From contig SNWL01000006.1 of NCBI GenBank assembly GCA_004362315.1, forward strand, positions 124,001 to 188,000: a DNA stretch of 64,000 nucleotides, read 5' to 3'. The notes beneath the pieces were generated by a model that worked only from the letters and a program-made list of their open reading frames with translations, did no database searches and was not told the DNA's origin. Shown here one piece after another: positions 1 to 11,600 of this stretch. The stretch comes from Mycobacterium sp. BK086. GTDB lineage: Bacteria; Actinomycetota; Actinomycetes; Mycobacteriales; Mycobacteriaceae. The position numbers and the translations under genes are program-made. Every line of letters starts with the position of its first letter. The first letter of the stretch is position 1.

Positions 1-104
1 CCCGCGGGGATCTCGGCGAACGCCGGCCACAGGCTGTGCTGCTCCTCATCGTTGACGAGCACATAGAAACGGCCGTCCTCGGCATCAAAGGGATTGGTAC
101 TCAC
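1..104 (-). CDS. mbtH: MbtH-like NRPS chaperone (5' part only)
   Basis: This is the first ~34 codons of an MbtH-family protein; the gene continues past the left edge. The visible N-terminus begins [15 protein letters not shown] and goes on through [12 protein letters not shown], the typical opening of this roughly 70-residue family. MbtH proteins bind NRPS adenylation domains and support their folding or activity. A GTG start at 104 is chosen because GGAGGA lies just upstream. It overlaps the 3' end of mbtG by 20 bases, so it is probably translated from the same mRNA. The conserved Trp residues in the rest of the protein cannot be checked here. Confidence 0.9.
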   Translation of the reverse strand, partial: MSTNPFDAEDGRFYVLVNDEEQHSLWPAFAEIPA

Positions 105-1377
105 TGTTCCTCCTGGTAGTGGAATGTGCTGGGCGGACGCCTGCTCCCCCACCGAGGACCCGGTCGGACAGCAGACCCAGACAGCTGAGGTTCGGAAAGC
201 CCGGTCCCTGGGTGAGTCCGGAAAGATTGGGCAGGAACAACTTCGGCTGAACTCCGGTCAATGAGAGGTCGGCACCGATGGCCTGCTGCAGCCGGTCGCT
301 GGTCAGAAGTCCGTTCAGCCTGACCTCGAGCAGATCCAGCGCGTCCTGGCCCAGCAGCGACAGGAACCACAACGAGTCGGCACCCGAGCCGTCGATCACC
401 AGATCGAACCCGTGCACCGTCTCCAACCGCTCGCCGTGCCGATCGGTGTGCAGGGTGATCCGGATCCGGTCGTCGGCGGCGACACCGTGCGCGACGCGGC
501 CACGCAGGTGCCGAATCCGGTCGTCGGCCAACAACGAATCCTGCACGCGTGCCGAGAACACTCCGCGGTCGGTGCGGGCCATCACGTCGCGGCGTTCGGC
601 GATGGTCAGCCCCGTCCAGTCCGTCGGATCGCTGAACATCCGGTTCTCGAAGAAACTCTCTCCACGGGTGAAGAGGGTCGCCTGCGGAGAGATGACCGTG
701 ATCGTCGAAACCCGGTGTTTGAAAAGCTCGTTGAGCATCGAAGCGGCGGTTTCGCCGCCGCCGATCACCGCGACCCGTTCGGCGTCGATCCGATGATGAT
801 CGGCGGCCAGTTGCCAGAACTGGGCAATCGAGAGCACCTGCGGATGCCCGGGCAGCACCGACCTGTCGGGCTGGCCGGGGCCGGTGATCATCACTGCATC
901 GGCTGTAACAGTGGCGTCGCGGGTGTGCAGCTGCCACGATGGACCGTCCAGCGACAGCCGAATGACCTCGCCCGCAACGATGTTCAGCCCGGCGGCATCA
1001 CCCACCCACCGCAGGTAGCCTGCCCAGGTCTCGTGGGTGGGCGCCGGTTTGCCGCGGTCGACCCACTCGGCGAACCGCCCCGTCGCCACCAGATACGACT
1101 GCCAGCTCAACGTCATCATCCGCTGGTCGAGTTCGGCGTTACGGCCGGGCAGGATCGCCGAGCGGTACGGGAAGCCGACATCCTTCTCCGGGCTGGTCCC
1201 CAGCCGGTGCTGGCCGTCGGTCCAGCCGCCGCCCGCCCGCCAGTTCGCGGCGATCGCGGTCTGCTCGACGGCGATGATGTCGGGTGTGGCCACGCCCATG
1301 TCGCGCAGCATTGCGGCCTTGGCCGCCACCGCAACGGCTTTGGCTCCTGCCCCGAGAATCGCCAGCCGCCCGGTCAT
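85..1377 (-). CDS. mbtG: MbtG, flavin N6-monooxygenase for mycobactin lysine
   Basis: This 430-residue FAD/NADPH-dependent N-hydroxylase forms the hydroxamate on the epsilon nitrogen of (acyl-)lysine, giving the iron ligands of mycobactin. The N-terminal FAD motif [17 protein letters not shown], the segment [16 protein letters not shown], and the second dinucleotide motif [18 protein letters not shown] are near-identical to what I remember of M. tuberculosis MbtG, and the length is also as expected (~431). The C-terminal [20 protein letters not shown] is also intact. Its ATG overlaps the mbtF stop in an ATGA arrangement, so translation is probably coupled. It is expected to be iron-repressed through the IdeR sites at the far end of the mbtB operon. 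Confidence 0.95.
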   Translation of the reverse strand: MTGRLAILGAGAKAVAVAAKAAMLRDMGVATPDIIAVEQTAIAANWRAGGGWTDGQHRLGTSPEKDVGFPYRSAILPGRNAELDQRMMTLSWQSYLVATGRFAEWVDRGKPAPTHETWAGYLRWVGDAAGLNIVAGEVIRLSLDGPSWQLHTRDATVTADAVMITGPGQPDRSVLPGHPQVLSIAQFWQLAADHHRIDAERVAVIGGGETAASMLNELFKHRVSTITVISPQATLFTRGESFFENRMFSDPTDWTGLTIAERRDVMARTDRGVFSARVQDSLLADDRIRHLRGRVAHGVAADDRIRITLHTDRHGERLETVHGFDLVIDGSGADSLWFLSLLGQDALDLLEVRLNGLLTSDRLQQAIGADLSLTGVQPKLFLPNLSGLTQGPGFPNLSCLGLLSDRVLGGGAGVRPAHSTTRRNSEYQSL

Positions 1378-4300
1378 CGGGGCACCTCGGCCAACTCCCG
1401 GAGGGTGTCTTGCCAGATAGACTGCAGCGCGGCAACATCCGCGTCGTCAAAGATGTCGGGAACGGTTCGCCACTGGGTGACCAGTTTCCCACCGGCGATC
1501 GCCGCGACGAGGGTCAGTTCGTGGCGGACCGCGATGTTCGGCTCGGTCATGATCGGCACCCCGGCGAGCAGACCCCGGTCCAGTAGCGAGCCGGCGTCCA
1601 GGTCGAGCCTGCCGAGATAGTTCAGCAACACCTGGGGTCCCCGAAACCCACCGAGTCGTGCGGCGGTGTCGGGTCGCGCATACCGCAGCAACGCGAAGTC
1701 GGTTGGTTCCCCGGCGATCTCGGGGATCGGTTCACCCGGCCGGATCCGCAACGGATAGATGGCACTCAGCAGGCCGACGGTGTCGTCGGCGGCACCGCTG
1801 CGCCCGTGCGTTTCCAGCGCCACCAGTGGAACCGGGCCGCCCTCGCCACGCTCGTCGCGCCAGCGCGTGATCAGCCGCGCACAGGCATCGGCCAGCACAT
1901 CTTGGATCGGTACCTGGGCGCGCAACAATCCACTCGTGACGTCGTCCTCAGTGACCGATACGGTGATCGCCAGGTCGCCGAATCGGTCCACCCGTGGGCG
2001 AATTCGCCGGGCGCCCAACGCGGGGTCCTCTCCATCGAGCTGTTCCAGCCAGAACTCCACGGTGTCGAGCTGGGTCGCCCGGTCGGCGAGCGTGCATGCC
2101 CACCGGCGATAGCTCATTCGCTCACCGCTGATCGACTCGTCGGCCGCGGTCGACCAATTGGCCATCAGCTCACCCAGCACGATGCGCCACGACGCGGGGT
2201 CCATGGCCAGCACGTGGACGACGAGCACGAGGACTCCCGGGTCGCCGGGTCGGTGCAGCCAGAGCGCCTCGGTGAGGTGGCCTCGCTCTGGGTCCAGCCG
2301 CTCGATGGCGGCGGCGGCATGTTCGGTGACGGCGTCACCGAGCTCACCGATGACCTCCACCTCGGTCAGCGGAATGGTCTGACGGTCGGCAGGCAGGAAC
2401 GTCATGGTCGGGAGATCGATTCGGCTGCGGAACATCTCGTGACCCGTCGCGATACCGTCCAGAAGCAGGCGCAGCCGATCGGCGCTGGCGTCGGGTGGCA
2501 GTGTGATCGCCTCGATCTGAGCGAGCCGCCGGGGGTCGCCGTGTTCGTAGAGCCAATGCACAGCAGGCAATGCGGGGATCGGCCCCTCCGGCTCGGGTCC
2601 GGCGGCCAGGTCCTCGGCGGTGTCGCGGTCAACCGCGGCGGCGAGTTCGCGAAGTGTTCCGCATTCCAGGACCAGTCGCGCCCGCAGCGGGAGCCCGGAC
2701 CGGCGTGCGGTCTGCACCAGCGACAGGGCGACAATGCTGTCGAGACCCAGCTCTAGCAGGTCCGCGTCGATATCGACGTCGGTGATGCCCAACAGTGCCG
2801 TGATCGCCTGTGCCAGTGCAACTTCGGTCGGGGTAGCGGGCAGTTCCAGGGTCTCGTCGGGGGTGACGGCGGCTGCCAGCGCGGATTCGTCGACCTTGCC
2901 GTTGGCGGTCAGCGGGATGGTGTCGACCACGACCAAGCGATGCGGCATCATGTAGCGCGGCAGCCGGTTTCGCAGCAGCGACCGCAGATCCGGCACCGGC
3001 ACGTCACCGGCGACATACGCAATCAGCCGCTGACCCGCCGCCTGACGGTGCACGGCAACGTGAGCGTGCCGCACGCCTGGTATTTCCTCCAGCACCGCCT
3101 CGATCTCGCCCGGTTCGACGCGATAACCCCGAACCTGGATCTGGGCATCGGCACGGCCGATGAACGACAATGCGCCGTCCCGATCCCGGCGCACCAGATC
3201 ACCGGTTCGGTACATCCTGCCGCCACCCGGTGCGGCCACGAACCGCGTCGCAGTCTCGGCGGGACGGCCGAGGTAACCGCGGGTCACCTGGTCGCCGGCC
3301 AGATACAGTTCGCCCACTACGCCGTCGGGTACGGGCTGCAGCCACGAGTCCAGCACCACGGCACCGGTGGAGCCGGTCGGATAGCCGATGACCGGCGAGT
3401 CGTGATCGCTGATGGCCGCGACGACGGCCTCGACGGTCGTCTCGGTCGGGCCATAGCAGTTGTGTGCGGCCAACAACGTTTGGGTACAGGCCTTTCGGAT
3501 GTCGGTCCAGTCCACCGACCCCACCGCCTCGCCACCGAGGGCGAGCACCGACAGCAGCCCGCGGTCCAGCAACCCGGCGCGGCGCAAGTTGGTGAACAGC
3601 GACGGAGTGACATCCAGCATGTCGATCCCGTACCGGTCGATGATTTCGACGAGTGCCTCGGCGTCCCGGCGGTCAACCTCATCGATCAGGTGCACAGTGT
3701 GGCCGAACAGGAGTCCCGCCAACGGCTGCCAGGCGGCGTCGAACGCGAAAGACCACGCGTGCCCGACGGACAGCGGACGACCGAGCCGTTCGGCAGCGGG
3801 CCGCAGCATCCGCTCGGCGTGGTCGTCGATGTAGGCGAGCAGAGCCCGGTGAGTTCCGATGACGCCCTTGGGTTCTCCGGAGGTGCCCGAGGTGAACACC
3901 GCGTAGGCGGCTTGGCCCGGTGCGGTCGGCGTCGACATTCTGGGTGCGGTGCGGGCGGCTGCGATCGTGCCCTCGTCGACGACCAGTGCTGCTCCGGTCT
4001 GGGCGAGAATCGACTCCACCCGTCCGGCCGGCATGCCCCGTTCCAGCGGCACGTACATGCCGCCGGCCTTGAGCACACCCAGCATCGCCACCACGTAGTC
4101 GGCGCCGCGCGGCAACTGGATCGCCACCGCGGTTTCGGCGTGCACGCGAGACTCCACGAGCAGCCCGGCGAGGCGATCCGATCGTTCGTGCAGCTCCCCG
4201 TAGGTCAGCTCGCCACCGTCCCACCGCAGCGCGATCGAATCACTGTGCGCCGCAGCGGCTTCAGCAAACCGCTCACCAACTCCTGACTCGCCGGCGGTGA

Positions 4301-5639
4301 GTCGTTCGGGTGTCCCGATCGAGCCGACTTCACCGTCGAGCAGGATGGCGACCGCGCCCAGCGGCCTGTCCCACATCTCGATGAGACGGCGCATCGTCCG
4401 CAGGACCCTCGTGCCCAGCAGCTCGGGGGTCATCGCGCCCAGCGCGTTGTCGGAAACCTCCACCAGCAGTGTGAGTTCGGCGCCGCTGCGGTAGGCGGCG
4501 ATGGTGACCGGGAAGTGGGTGAGGCTCTCCATCGCGGCGGGCCGGAAGCTCACCTCGCCTGACGAGAACTCCTGGCCACCGATCACTCCGGACGACGGGA
4601 AGCTCTCGTAGACAAGCAGGGTGTCGAACATCTCGCCGACTCCGGCGAAGGTGCGCAGCTGGGAATGCGTCAAATGACTGTGGTCGCGCAGCTGGGCAGC
4701 CTCGCGCTGCAGCGTCGAACAGTGCTGACCCACAGTCGTGTTCGGGTCCAGTCGCACCCGCATCGGAATGGTGTTGATGAACAACCCGACCATCGTCTCC
4801 ACGCCGGCCAACTCGGGCGGCCGCCCGGACACAGTGACACCGAACACGACGTCGTCACGGTCGGTCAGCCGCGACAGGATCAACCCCCAGGTCATCTGCA
4901 GGAGTGTGTTGAGCGTGACACCCCGCGAGCGGGCCGCTTCGGCGAGCTGCTCAGCCTCGGCGGCGGGCAGCGTCAGCTCGGTCCGCTTCGGCAGACCGGC
5001 ACCATCACCGCCCAGTGCCGGTGACAGCAACGTCGGCCCCGGCATCCCGGCAAGGTGCTGACGCCACACCTGTTCGCCGACGTGCGGGTCGCGGTCGGCG
5101 AGCCAGCCGATGTAGTCGCGATACAGCCGCGGCGGCGGGAGCGTGTCGGGGTCTCCGCCGCCCCGGTACAGCGTGAGCATCTCACCGATGAACACCGGAA
5201 GCGACCAACCGTCGATCACGATGTGGTGCGCGGTGACCACCAAACGCCAGCGCTGATCAGGCAATTCGATCAGCAGGAAACGGATCAGCGGGCCGTCGTG
5301 CAGGGTGAACGGCCGGCTGCGTTCGTGGTGTTCGAGGGCGGCCGCCTGATCGTCATCGGCCCGCACCTGCTGCCACGGCAGCTCGACCGCCGACGGCACG
5401 ATCTGGACGGGGTGCGGGAGGTCCTGATGCCAGAAGCTGGCCCGCAGGTTGGGATGCCGCACCAGCATCGCCGATGCGCACTCGCGCAGCAGGGCGACGT
5501 CGAGCGGCCCGGTCACGTCCGCGGTCATCGCGATGACGTACGGGTCGTCGGCGTCGGGTCCGATCAGCGTCGCGTGTGAATACAGCCCCAGCTGCAGCGG
5601 CGACAACGCCAGCACGTCGTCGATGTCGGCGTTGGTCAC
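1374..5639 (-). CDS. mbtF: MbtF, NRPS module C-A-T plus degenerate E-like domain
   Basis: This is the terminal peptide synthetase of the mycobactin line. In order it holds a condensation domain with intact HHIVIDG (about residues 5-430), an adenylation domain with FTSGTSGEPKG and YRTGDLVRRD (about 450-920), and a carrier domain with ELGLDSIVAL. A C-terminal epimerase-like domain (about 1020-1420) follows, whose active motif reads VHVLAMDP instead of HHxxxDG but which keeps NYLGR. A manual alignment to GrsA gives the specificity residues DAQDAGCVEK, close to the lysine code DAQDLGVVDK as I recall it, so lysine (to become the cyclic hydroxamate) is the likely substrate. GTG 5639 makes a GTGA overlap with the mbtE stop and has GAAGG upstream; ATG 5660 is the alternative. 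Confidence 0.93.
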   Translation of the reverse strand: MTNADIDDVLALSPLQLGLYSHATLIGPDADDPYVIAMTADVTGPLDVALLRECASAMLVRHPNLRASFWHQDLPHPVQIVPSAVELPWQQVRADDDQAAALEHHERSRPFTLHDGPLIRFLLIELPDQRWRLVVTAHHIVIDGWSLPVFIGEMLTLYRGGGDPDTLPPPRLYRDYIGWLADRDPHVGEQVWRQHLAGMPGPTLLSPALGGDGAGLPKRTELTLPAAEAEQLAEAARSRGVTLNTLLQMTWGLILSRLTDRDDVVFGVTVSGRPPELAGVETMVGLFINTIPMRVRLDPNTTVGQHCSTLQREAAQLRDHSHLTHSQLRTFAGVGEMFDTLLVYESFPSSGVIGGQEFSSGEVSFRPAAMESLTHFPVTIAAYRSGAELTLLVEVSDNALGAMTPELLGTRVLRTMRRLIEMWDRPLGAVAILLDGEVGSIGTPERLTAGESGVGERFAEAAAAHSDSIALRWDGGELTYGELHERSDRLAGLLVESRVHAETAVAIQLPRGADYVVAMLGVLKAGGMYVPLERGMPAGRVESILAQTGAALVVDEGTIAAARTAPRMSTPTAPGQAAYAVFTSGTSGEPKGVIGTHRALLAYIDDHAERMLRPAAERLGRPLSVGHAWSFAFDAAWQPLAGLLFGHTVHLIDEVDRRDAEALVEIIDRYGIDMLDVTPSLFTNLRRAGLLDRGLLSVLALGGEAVGSVDWTDIRKACTQTLLAAHNCYGPTETTVEAVVAAISDHDSPVIGYPTGSTGAVVLDSWLQPVPDGVVGELYLAGDQVTRGYLGRPAETATRFVAAPGGGRMYRTGDLVRRDRDGALSFIGRADAQIQVRGYRVEPGEIEAVLEEIPGVRHAHVAVHRQAAGQRLIAYVAGDVPVPDLRSLLRNRLPRYMMPHRLVVVDTIPLTANGKVDESALAAAVTPDETLELPATPTEVALAQAITALLGITDVDIDADLLELGLDSIVALSLVQTARRSGLPLRARLVLECGTLRELAAAVDRDTAEDLAAGPEPEGPIPALPAVHWLYEHGDPRRLAQIEAITLPPDASADRLRLLLDGIATGHEMFRSRIDLPTMTFLPADRQTIPLTEVEVIGELGDAVTEHAAAAIERLDPERGHLTEALWLHRPGDPGVLVLVVHVLAMDPASWRIVLGELMANWSTAADESISGERMSYRRWACTLADRATQLDTVEFWLEQLDGEDPALGARRIRPRVDRFGDLAITVSVTEDDVTSGLLRAQVPIQDVLADACARLITRWRDERGEGGPVPLVALETHGRSGAADDTVGLLSAIYPLRIRPGEPIPEIAGEPTDFALLRYARPDTAARLGGFRGPQVLLNYLGRLDLDAGSLLDRGLLAGVPIMTEPNIAVRHELTLVAAIAGGKLVTQWRTVPDIFDDADVAALQSIWQDTLRELAEVPR

Positions 5640-8600
5640 GAGGGACGAGCCTTCGACCATGACGATTTCAACGCATCCAGATCGCCCGCGGACAGCCCCG
5701 AGACGCTCATCGCTTCGTGGCGGGTGTCCGCCCGAACCTCACTCTCACCCTGCTCGTCGATCGCGCTTGCCAGTGCCGCCACGGTCGGGTAGTCGAAGAT
5801 CATTCTGGGGTCGACCGTCAGCCCGGCGGCCCGCATCCGGGCGGCCAGCTGCACCGACAGGATGCTGTCACCGCCGAGCGCGAAAAAGTCGTCCTCCCGG
5901 CCGATTCCGTCGACGCCGAGCAACTGGCCCATGGCACCTGTGACCGCACGCTCGGTGTCGGTCCTGGCCGGCTCATTCGTCCCGGTGGTGTGCACCTCCG
6001 GCCGGGGTAACGCCGGCCGGTTCAACTTGCCGGATTCCGTCGCCGGCATCACCTCGAGCACCGAGATCGTCGACGGCGTCATGTAGCCCGGCAGCGCGGC
6101 GGCCACCGACGCACGTACCGCGGCCGCGAACTCCGCTGGGTCCGACACCGGCTCGTGGGCCACCACGTAGCCGGCCAGGCTGGCCCCGCCGGGGCCCTCC
6201 CAGGTGCGTGCGGCCGCGGCGGCAACACCGTCGGCAGCCTTCAGTGCCGCTTCGACTTCAGCCAGTTCGACGCGGAATCCGCGCACCTTCACCTGATGGT
6301 CGGTGCGGCCGACGAATTCGAGCCGGCCGTCGTCGGTCCACCGCCCACGGTCGCCGCTGCGATAGAACCGCGAGCCCGGTTCGGACGCATACGGATTCGG
6401 GATGAAGCGGGTGGCGGTCAGACCTGGCTGCTTCCAGTAGCCGCGGGCGATCTGCTCCCCCGCGTAGTACAACTCGCCGACCACACCGATCGGCACCGGC
6501 TGGAGCGCATCGTCGAGCAGGTAGACCTGCGACCCCTCCATCGGTGCCCCGATCTTGGGGATCGGCAGGTCCAGCGGGCCGCGGATCAACGCACCCGAGG
6601 TTTCGGTGGCACCGATCGCGTTCAGCAGCTCACTGGTTCTCGCCGAACTGTCCCCCACACAGGCGACGAGCCGTTGCAGCAGAGAGACATTCACCGGCTC
6701 ACCACAGGTCACCAGGCGGCGCAGAGCGCGCACCGCATCCGGCGCACTGTCGACGAGTGCGGACACCAGGCTGGCGACACCAGTGACCTGAGCCACCGCG
6801 TGCCGCTCGATCAGACCGGCGATCGCCTCGGCGTCGCGGTGCTCGGCGTCGTCGGCGACGATCAGCGTCGATCCGGCCACCAACCCGGCCAGCGTCTCGA
6901 TGCATCCCTCGAGGAAGGTCATCGGCGCCTGGGCCAAGCGGATATCGGCCCCGGTCACCGGATAATGCTTGAGCTGCCAGGTCAACCGGGTGCTCATCGC
7001 CCGGTGGGTGCCCACCACGCCCTTCGGCTTGCCGGTGGAGCCCGAGGTGAACATCAGGTACATCGGATCGTCCGGGCGCGGAAGGGCAAGTGGTGCAACC
7101 GGATCGGTGGAGCCCAGCTCCGCCCGGACCGCCGGGTCGTCCATCGAGATCAGCGTGACCCCGTGGGCCTCGGGCATCGACGCAGCGGCTTCTGCGGTGA
7201 CGACCACAACTTCCGGCGCCACGTCGTCGAGCATGAACTGCTTGCGCGCCGGCGGATAGCTCGGATCGAGCGGGAAGAACCCGGCACCGGCCTTCATGAT
7301 GCCGACCAGCGCGACGACGAGATCGATACCGCGACGCATGGACATCCCGACCAGCGACCCGGGGCCGACGCCGTGGCGAACGAGCAGATGCGCGAATCGG
7401 TCCGAGCGATGGTGCAGCGCAGGGTAATCGAGATACTGGTCGCCGCAACGCAGTGCGACGCGGTCCGGACCCCAGGCGCGGCCGGCTTCCAGCAGCCCGG
7501 GCACCGTGCGGGGCCGGTCCGCCGGCGACGGGATGCCTCGGCTCTGGGCGAGCACCTGTTCCAGCTCCGCATCACCAAGCAGGTTGACGTCACGCAGCGT
7601 CGCGTCGGGGTCGGTGGCAAAGGCCTCGATGACCTGGCTCAGCCAATTGGTGAACCGCTGCATCGTCGACGCGTGGTACAGCTCGGTCCGGTAGATGACG
7701 TGGCCGCGGTAGCCGTCGTCACCGACGAAGAAGTTCACGCTCAGATCGGCGTGCGCCACATCGAATGTCGGTTCCAGCGCGGTGAACCTGGTCTCCCCGT
7801 CGGGTCCGGCCTCGATGAGTTGATCCTCGGGCAGCTCTTCGCGGACGTGTACGACGACCTGGAACAGCGGGTTGCGGGACAGCGACCGCACCGGGTTGAC
7901 GGCGTCGACCACCCTGTCGAACGGAAGATCCTGGTTGGCGTAGGCGGCCAGCGCCATCTCCCTGGCCCGCAGCAGTGCCTCACGCAGCGTCGGATTGCCC
8001 GACAGGTCGTTGCGCAACACCAGGATGTTGACGAAAAAGCCAACCAGCCGGTCCAATTCGGTGTCGGTACGGCCCGCCACCGGGGTGCCCAGCGGGATGT
8101 CGATACCGCCACCGGCCTTGTGTAGGACGACGGCGATCGCGGTCTGCAGCAGCATGAACTCGGTGATGCCCAGTTCACGGCTCAGCGCGGTGAGCCGGTC
8201 GCGGGTCCGGGCATCGAACCGCAGCGGAATGGCCGCGCCAGCCCCGCCGGCCATCGGCGGCCGCGGCAGATCGGGCCGCAGCCCGGTGTCCTCCGGCAGC
8301 CCGTCGAGTTGGCCCACCCAGTACTCCCGCTGGGCGTCCATCAGCTCGGTGTCGGACAGCAATTCGACCTGCCAGGCCGCGTAGTCGCGGTACTGGATGG
8401 GCAGCGGCTGCCAAGACGGCGCGGTGCCCTCACGCCGTGCGCGGTACGCGGTCAGCACGTCGGTGAACAACACACCCGCCGACCAGTGGTCGGCCGCGAT
8501 GTGGTGCACGACCATCGACAGCACACATTCGCCGGGGGTGCGCAACACCGCGACGCGGATCGGCAGCTCCGACTCCAGCTCGAAGCGGTGTGCTCGCTCA

Positions 8601-11600
8601 GCGTCGAGTTGCGTTGTCAGCCAGGCGCTGTCCGGGCCGTCAAGGCGGCGCACCTCGACGGTGTCGGCAGTCTCGACGGTCTGATGGGGAACACCGTCGA
8701 TCTCGCGGTAGACGGTCCGGAGAATCTCGTGGCGGGCAACGGCGTCACCGACGGCACTGACCAATGCGTCGACGTCGCACGGCCCGGTCAGCCTCGCGGC
8801 GAACGGGATGTTGTTCACCGGGCTGGGGCCGTCGACCCGGTACTGGAACCAGCTCCGCAGCTGTGCTGCCGACAACGGCGAATGCTCGGCATCGGTGGTA
8901 CGCGAGGTGAGCTGCGGCCGGTTCGAATTCGGTTGTCCGTCACGCAGGTCGTCGACTAGGGCGGCGAGCTCTCCGGGGGTGCCGTGCTCGAACACGTCAC
9001 GCACGCTCACATCAACCCCGCAGGCCTCACGGACCGCGGCCACCAGTTTGGTGGCCAGCAGTGAGTGGCCGCCCAGACTGAAGAACGAGTCGTCGCAGCC
9101 GACCTCGTCGGCGCCGAGCAACTCGGCGAACAGCGCGGCGACGGCGCGCTCGGTCTCGGTGACCGGTGCGCGGTAGTCGACAGCGGGCCCGATCTCCGGT
9201 TCCGGCAGCGCGGCACGGTCGAGCTTCCCGTTGGCGGTGACCGGAATTTCGTCGACGATGACGTAGGCGGCCGGGATCATGTAGTCCGGCAGCGCGGCCG
9301 CGACTCTGGTCTTGATCCGGTCGACATCCACCGTTTCACCGGCCGCGGGCGTCACGTACGCGATCAAACTCTTGCCGAGATGAGGGAGTTCGGCGGCGAT
9401 GACGACCGCGTTGCCCACGCTGGGATCGACCGTGACAGCGGCGGCCACCTCTCCGAGCTCGATCCGGAAGCCGCGGATCTTGACCTGTTCGTCGGCGCGG
9501 CCGACGAATTCGAGATCGCCGTTGCGGTTACGTCGGGCCAGGTCACCGGTTCGGTAGAGGCGGCCACCCGGGTTGAACGGGTCGGCGACGAAGCGCTCGG
9601 CGGTCAGCACCGGACGGTTATGGTAGCCGTGCGCCAGTTGCGTTCCGCCGATGTAGATCTCACCGATCACGTCGGCCGGAACGGGCCGCAGTGCGTCGTC
9701 GAGCAGATGGATCGTGGTGTTGATCTTGGGCGTGCCGATCGGGACCACGCCAGTGCCCTGCCTGCCCTCGACCTTGAACCGGGAGGCGTTGATGATCGTT
9801 TCGGTGGGCCCGTAGAAGTTGTGTAGCAGCGCGTCGAAGGTGGCGTGGAACTTGTCGGCGAGTTCGCCGGGCAAGGCTTCGCCGCCGATCGGCACGCGGC
9901 GCAGCGTGCGCCACTGCTCGACACCGGGCAACGACAGAAACAGGCCGAGCAGCGACGGTACGAAGTGCATGGACGTGATGGCCTCGCGCTGAAGCAGATC
10001 GGTGAGATAGCCGATGTCCCGCAAGCCATCGCTGCGCGGAATCACCAGGCGCGCACCTTGTGCCAGCACCCCGAAGATCTCGCCGATCGACACGTCGAAG
10101 CTCGGCGAGGCGACCTGCAACAGACGGTCGTCCGGACCGATCTGGTATTCCTCGGCGAACCAACGGAAGTAGTCGGCGACGGGCCGATGCGGCACCGGAA
10201 CGCCCTTGGGAAGTCCGGTCGAGCCCGAGGTGTAGATCAGGTAGGCGGTGTTGGCCGGGCCGAACGGACACGCCAGATCCCGTGTCGTTAGGTCGTCTGC
10301 GGAGAAGCTATCGGTTCCCGTGATCGGTTCGCGTACAACCAGTTTGGGATCAGAGTCGGCGAGGATGTAGGCGATGCGATCGGCCGGATATTCGGGATCC
10401 ACGGGGAGGTACACCGCACCCGCTTTCGCGATACCGAGCGCGGTGATCACCAGCTCGGGTGATTTCTCCAGCAGCACCGCGACCCTGTCCTCGGTGCCGA
10501 TGCCCTGAGCGATGAGCCAGCGCGCGTGTTGGTTCGCCGCTTCGTTGATCTCGCGGTAGCTGTAGCGGCGGCCCTCGTAGACAACCGCGATGGCATCCGG
10601 CTGCAGCGCGGCACGCTCGGCGATCAGGTCACCGAGTGTCATTGGGGGGCAGTCGTAGTCCTCACCCCGCGACACCCGCTCGAGCCAGCCGGTGTCGTGC
10701 TGGCCCAGCACTGCCAGGTCGGCCAACAGCCGGTCGGGATGGGGAACGGCGTCGTCGAGCAACACAGTGAAGCTGTCGAGCAGCTGGCTGGCCAGGTCGG
10801 CATCGATCACCTCGGTGAGGTATTCGGCCTCCACCTCGATCTCACCCGCGCTGAACTCGACCATGAAACCCAAAGGCAGCTGGGCGAACTGGCCGCGGTA
10901 CTCGGCCCGCTCGCACCGCACGCCTGGCGAGGTGAAACCGTGACCCTCGGACTCGCGCACGCCGAATCCGACCCGCGCCATCCGCTCGACGCCGTAGCGC
11001 CGGTCCGGGTTGAGTTCGCGCACTACCCGGTCGAGGTTGACCCGCTGATGGGCGAACGCTCCGACTGCGGTGTCGCGGGCAGCCTCGACCAGCTCACCGA
11101 AGGTGCCCCAGCGATTGGGCCGCATCCGCAGCGCGACCGTATTGCCGTAGTAGCCGATGACGTCATCCGAGGACCGGTTGAGAACCGGTGCGGCGACCAG
11201 GAAGTCGTCGGCGTGGGTGTAGCGCTGCATCAGCGCGGAGAATGCGGCCAGCAGCACCATGTAGGGCGTCGCGCCCAACTCATGCGCGAGTTTCGTCACC
11301 GCATCGACGGTGTCGGCGCTCAACCGGGTCGTGCACCGGTCGGCCCGCCACTCTGCCGGCACCGCCGAGCCTTTGGGTCCTGGCAGCTCCAGCGGTTCAG
11401 GCGGATCGACGAGCAGTGTGCGCCAGTACTCCACGTCGGCGTCGTCGGTACCGGATACCGGCGCCTCGGCCGCTACCACCGGCTCCAGGACATCGTCCTG
11501 ATAGGCCCGGGTGAGATCGGTGAAGAACACCCGCCAGGAGGCGTCGTCCCAGGCGATGTGGTGGGCGGCCAGCATCAGCACGTGCTCGGCAAGACCCACC

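Noticed and set aside
2940-4286. Long open frame of 448 codons on the + strand inside mbtF, and similar ones inside mbtE and mbtB
   Set aside because: These are antisense shadows of NRPS genes in GC-rich DNA. Their translations are rich in Arg, Gly, His and Pro and show no family motifs, while the minus strand has perfect NRPS domains.
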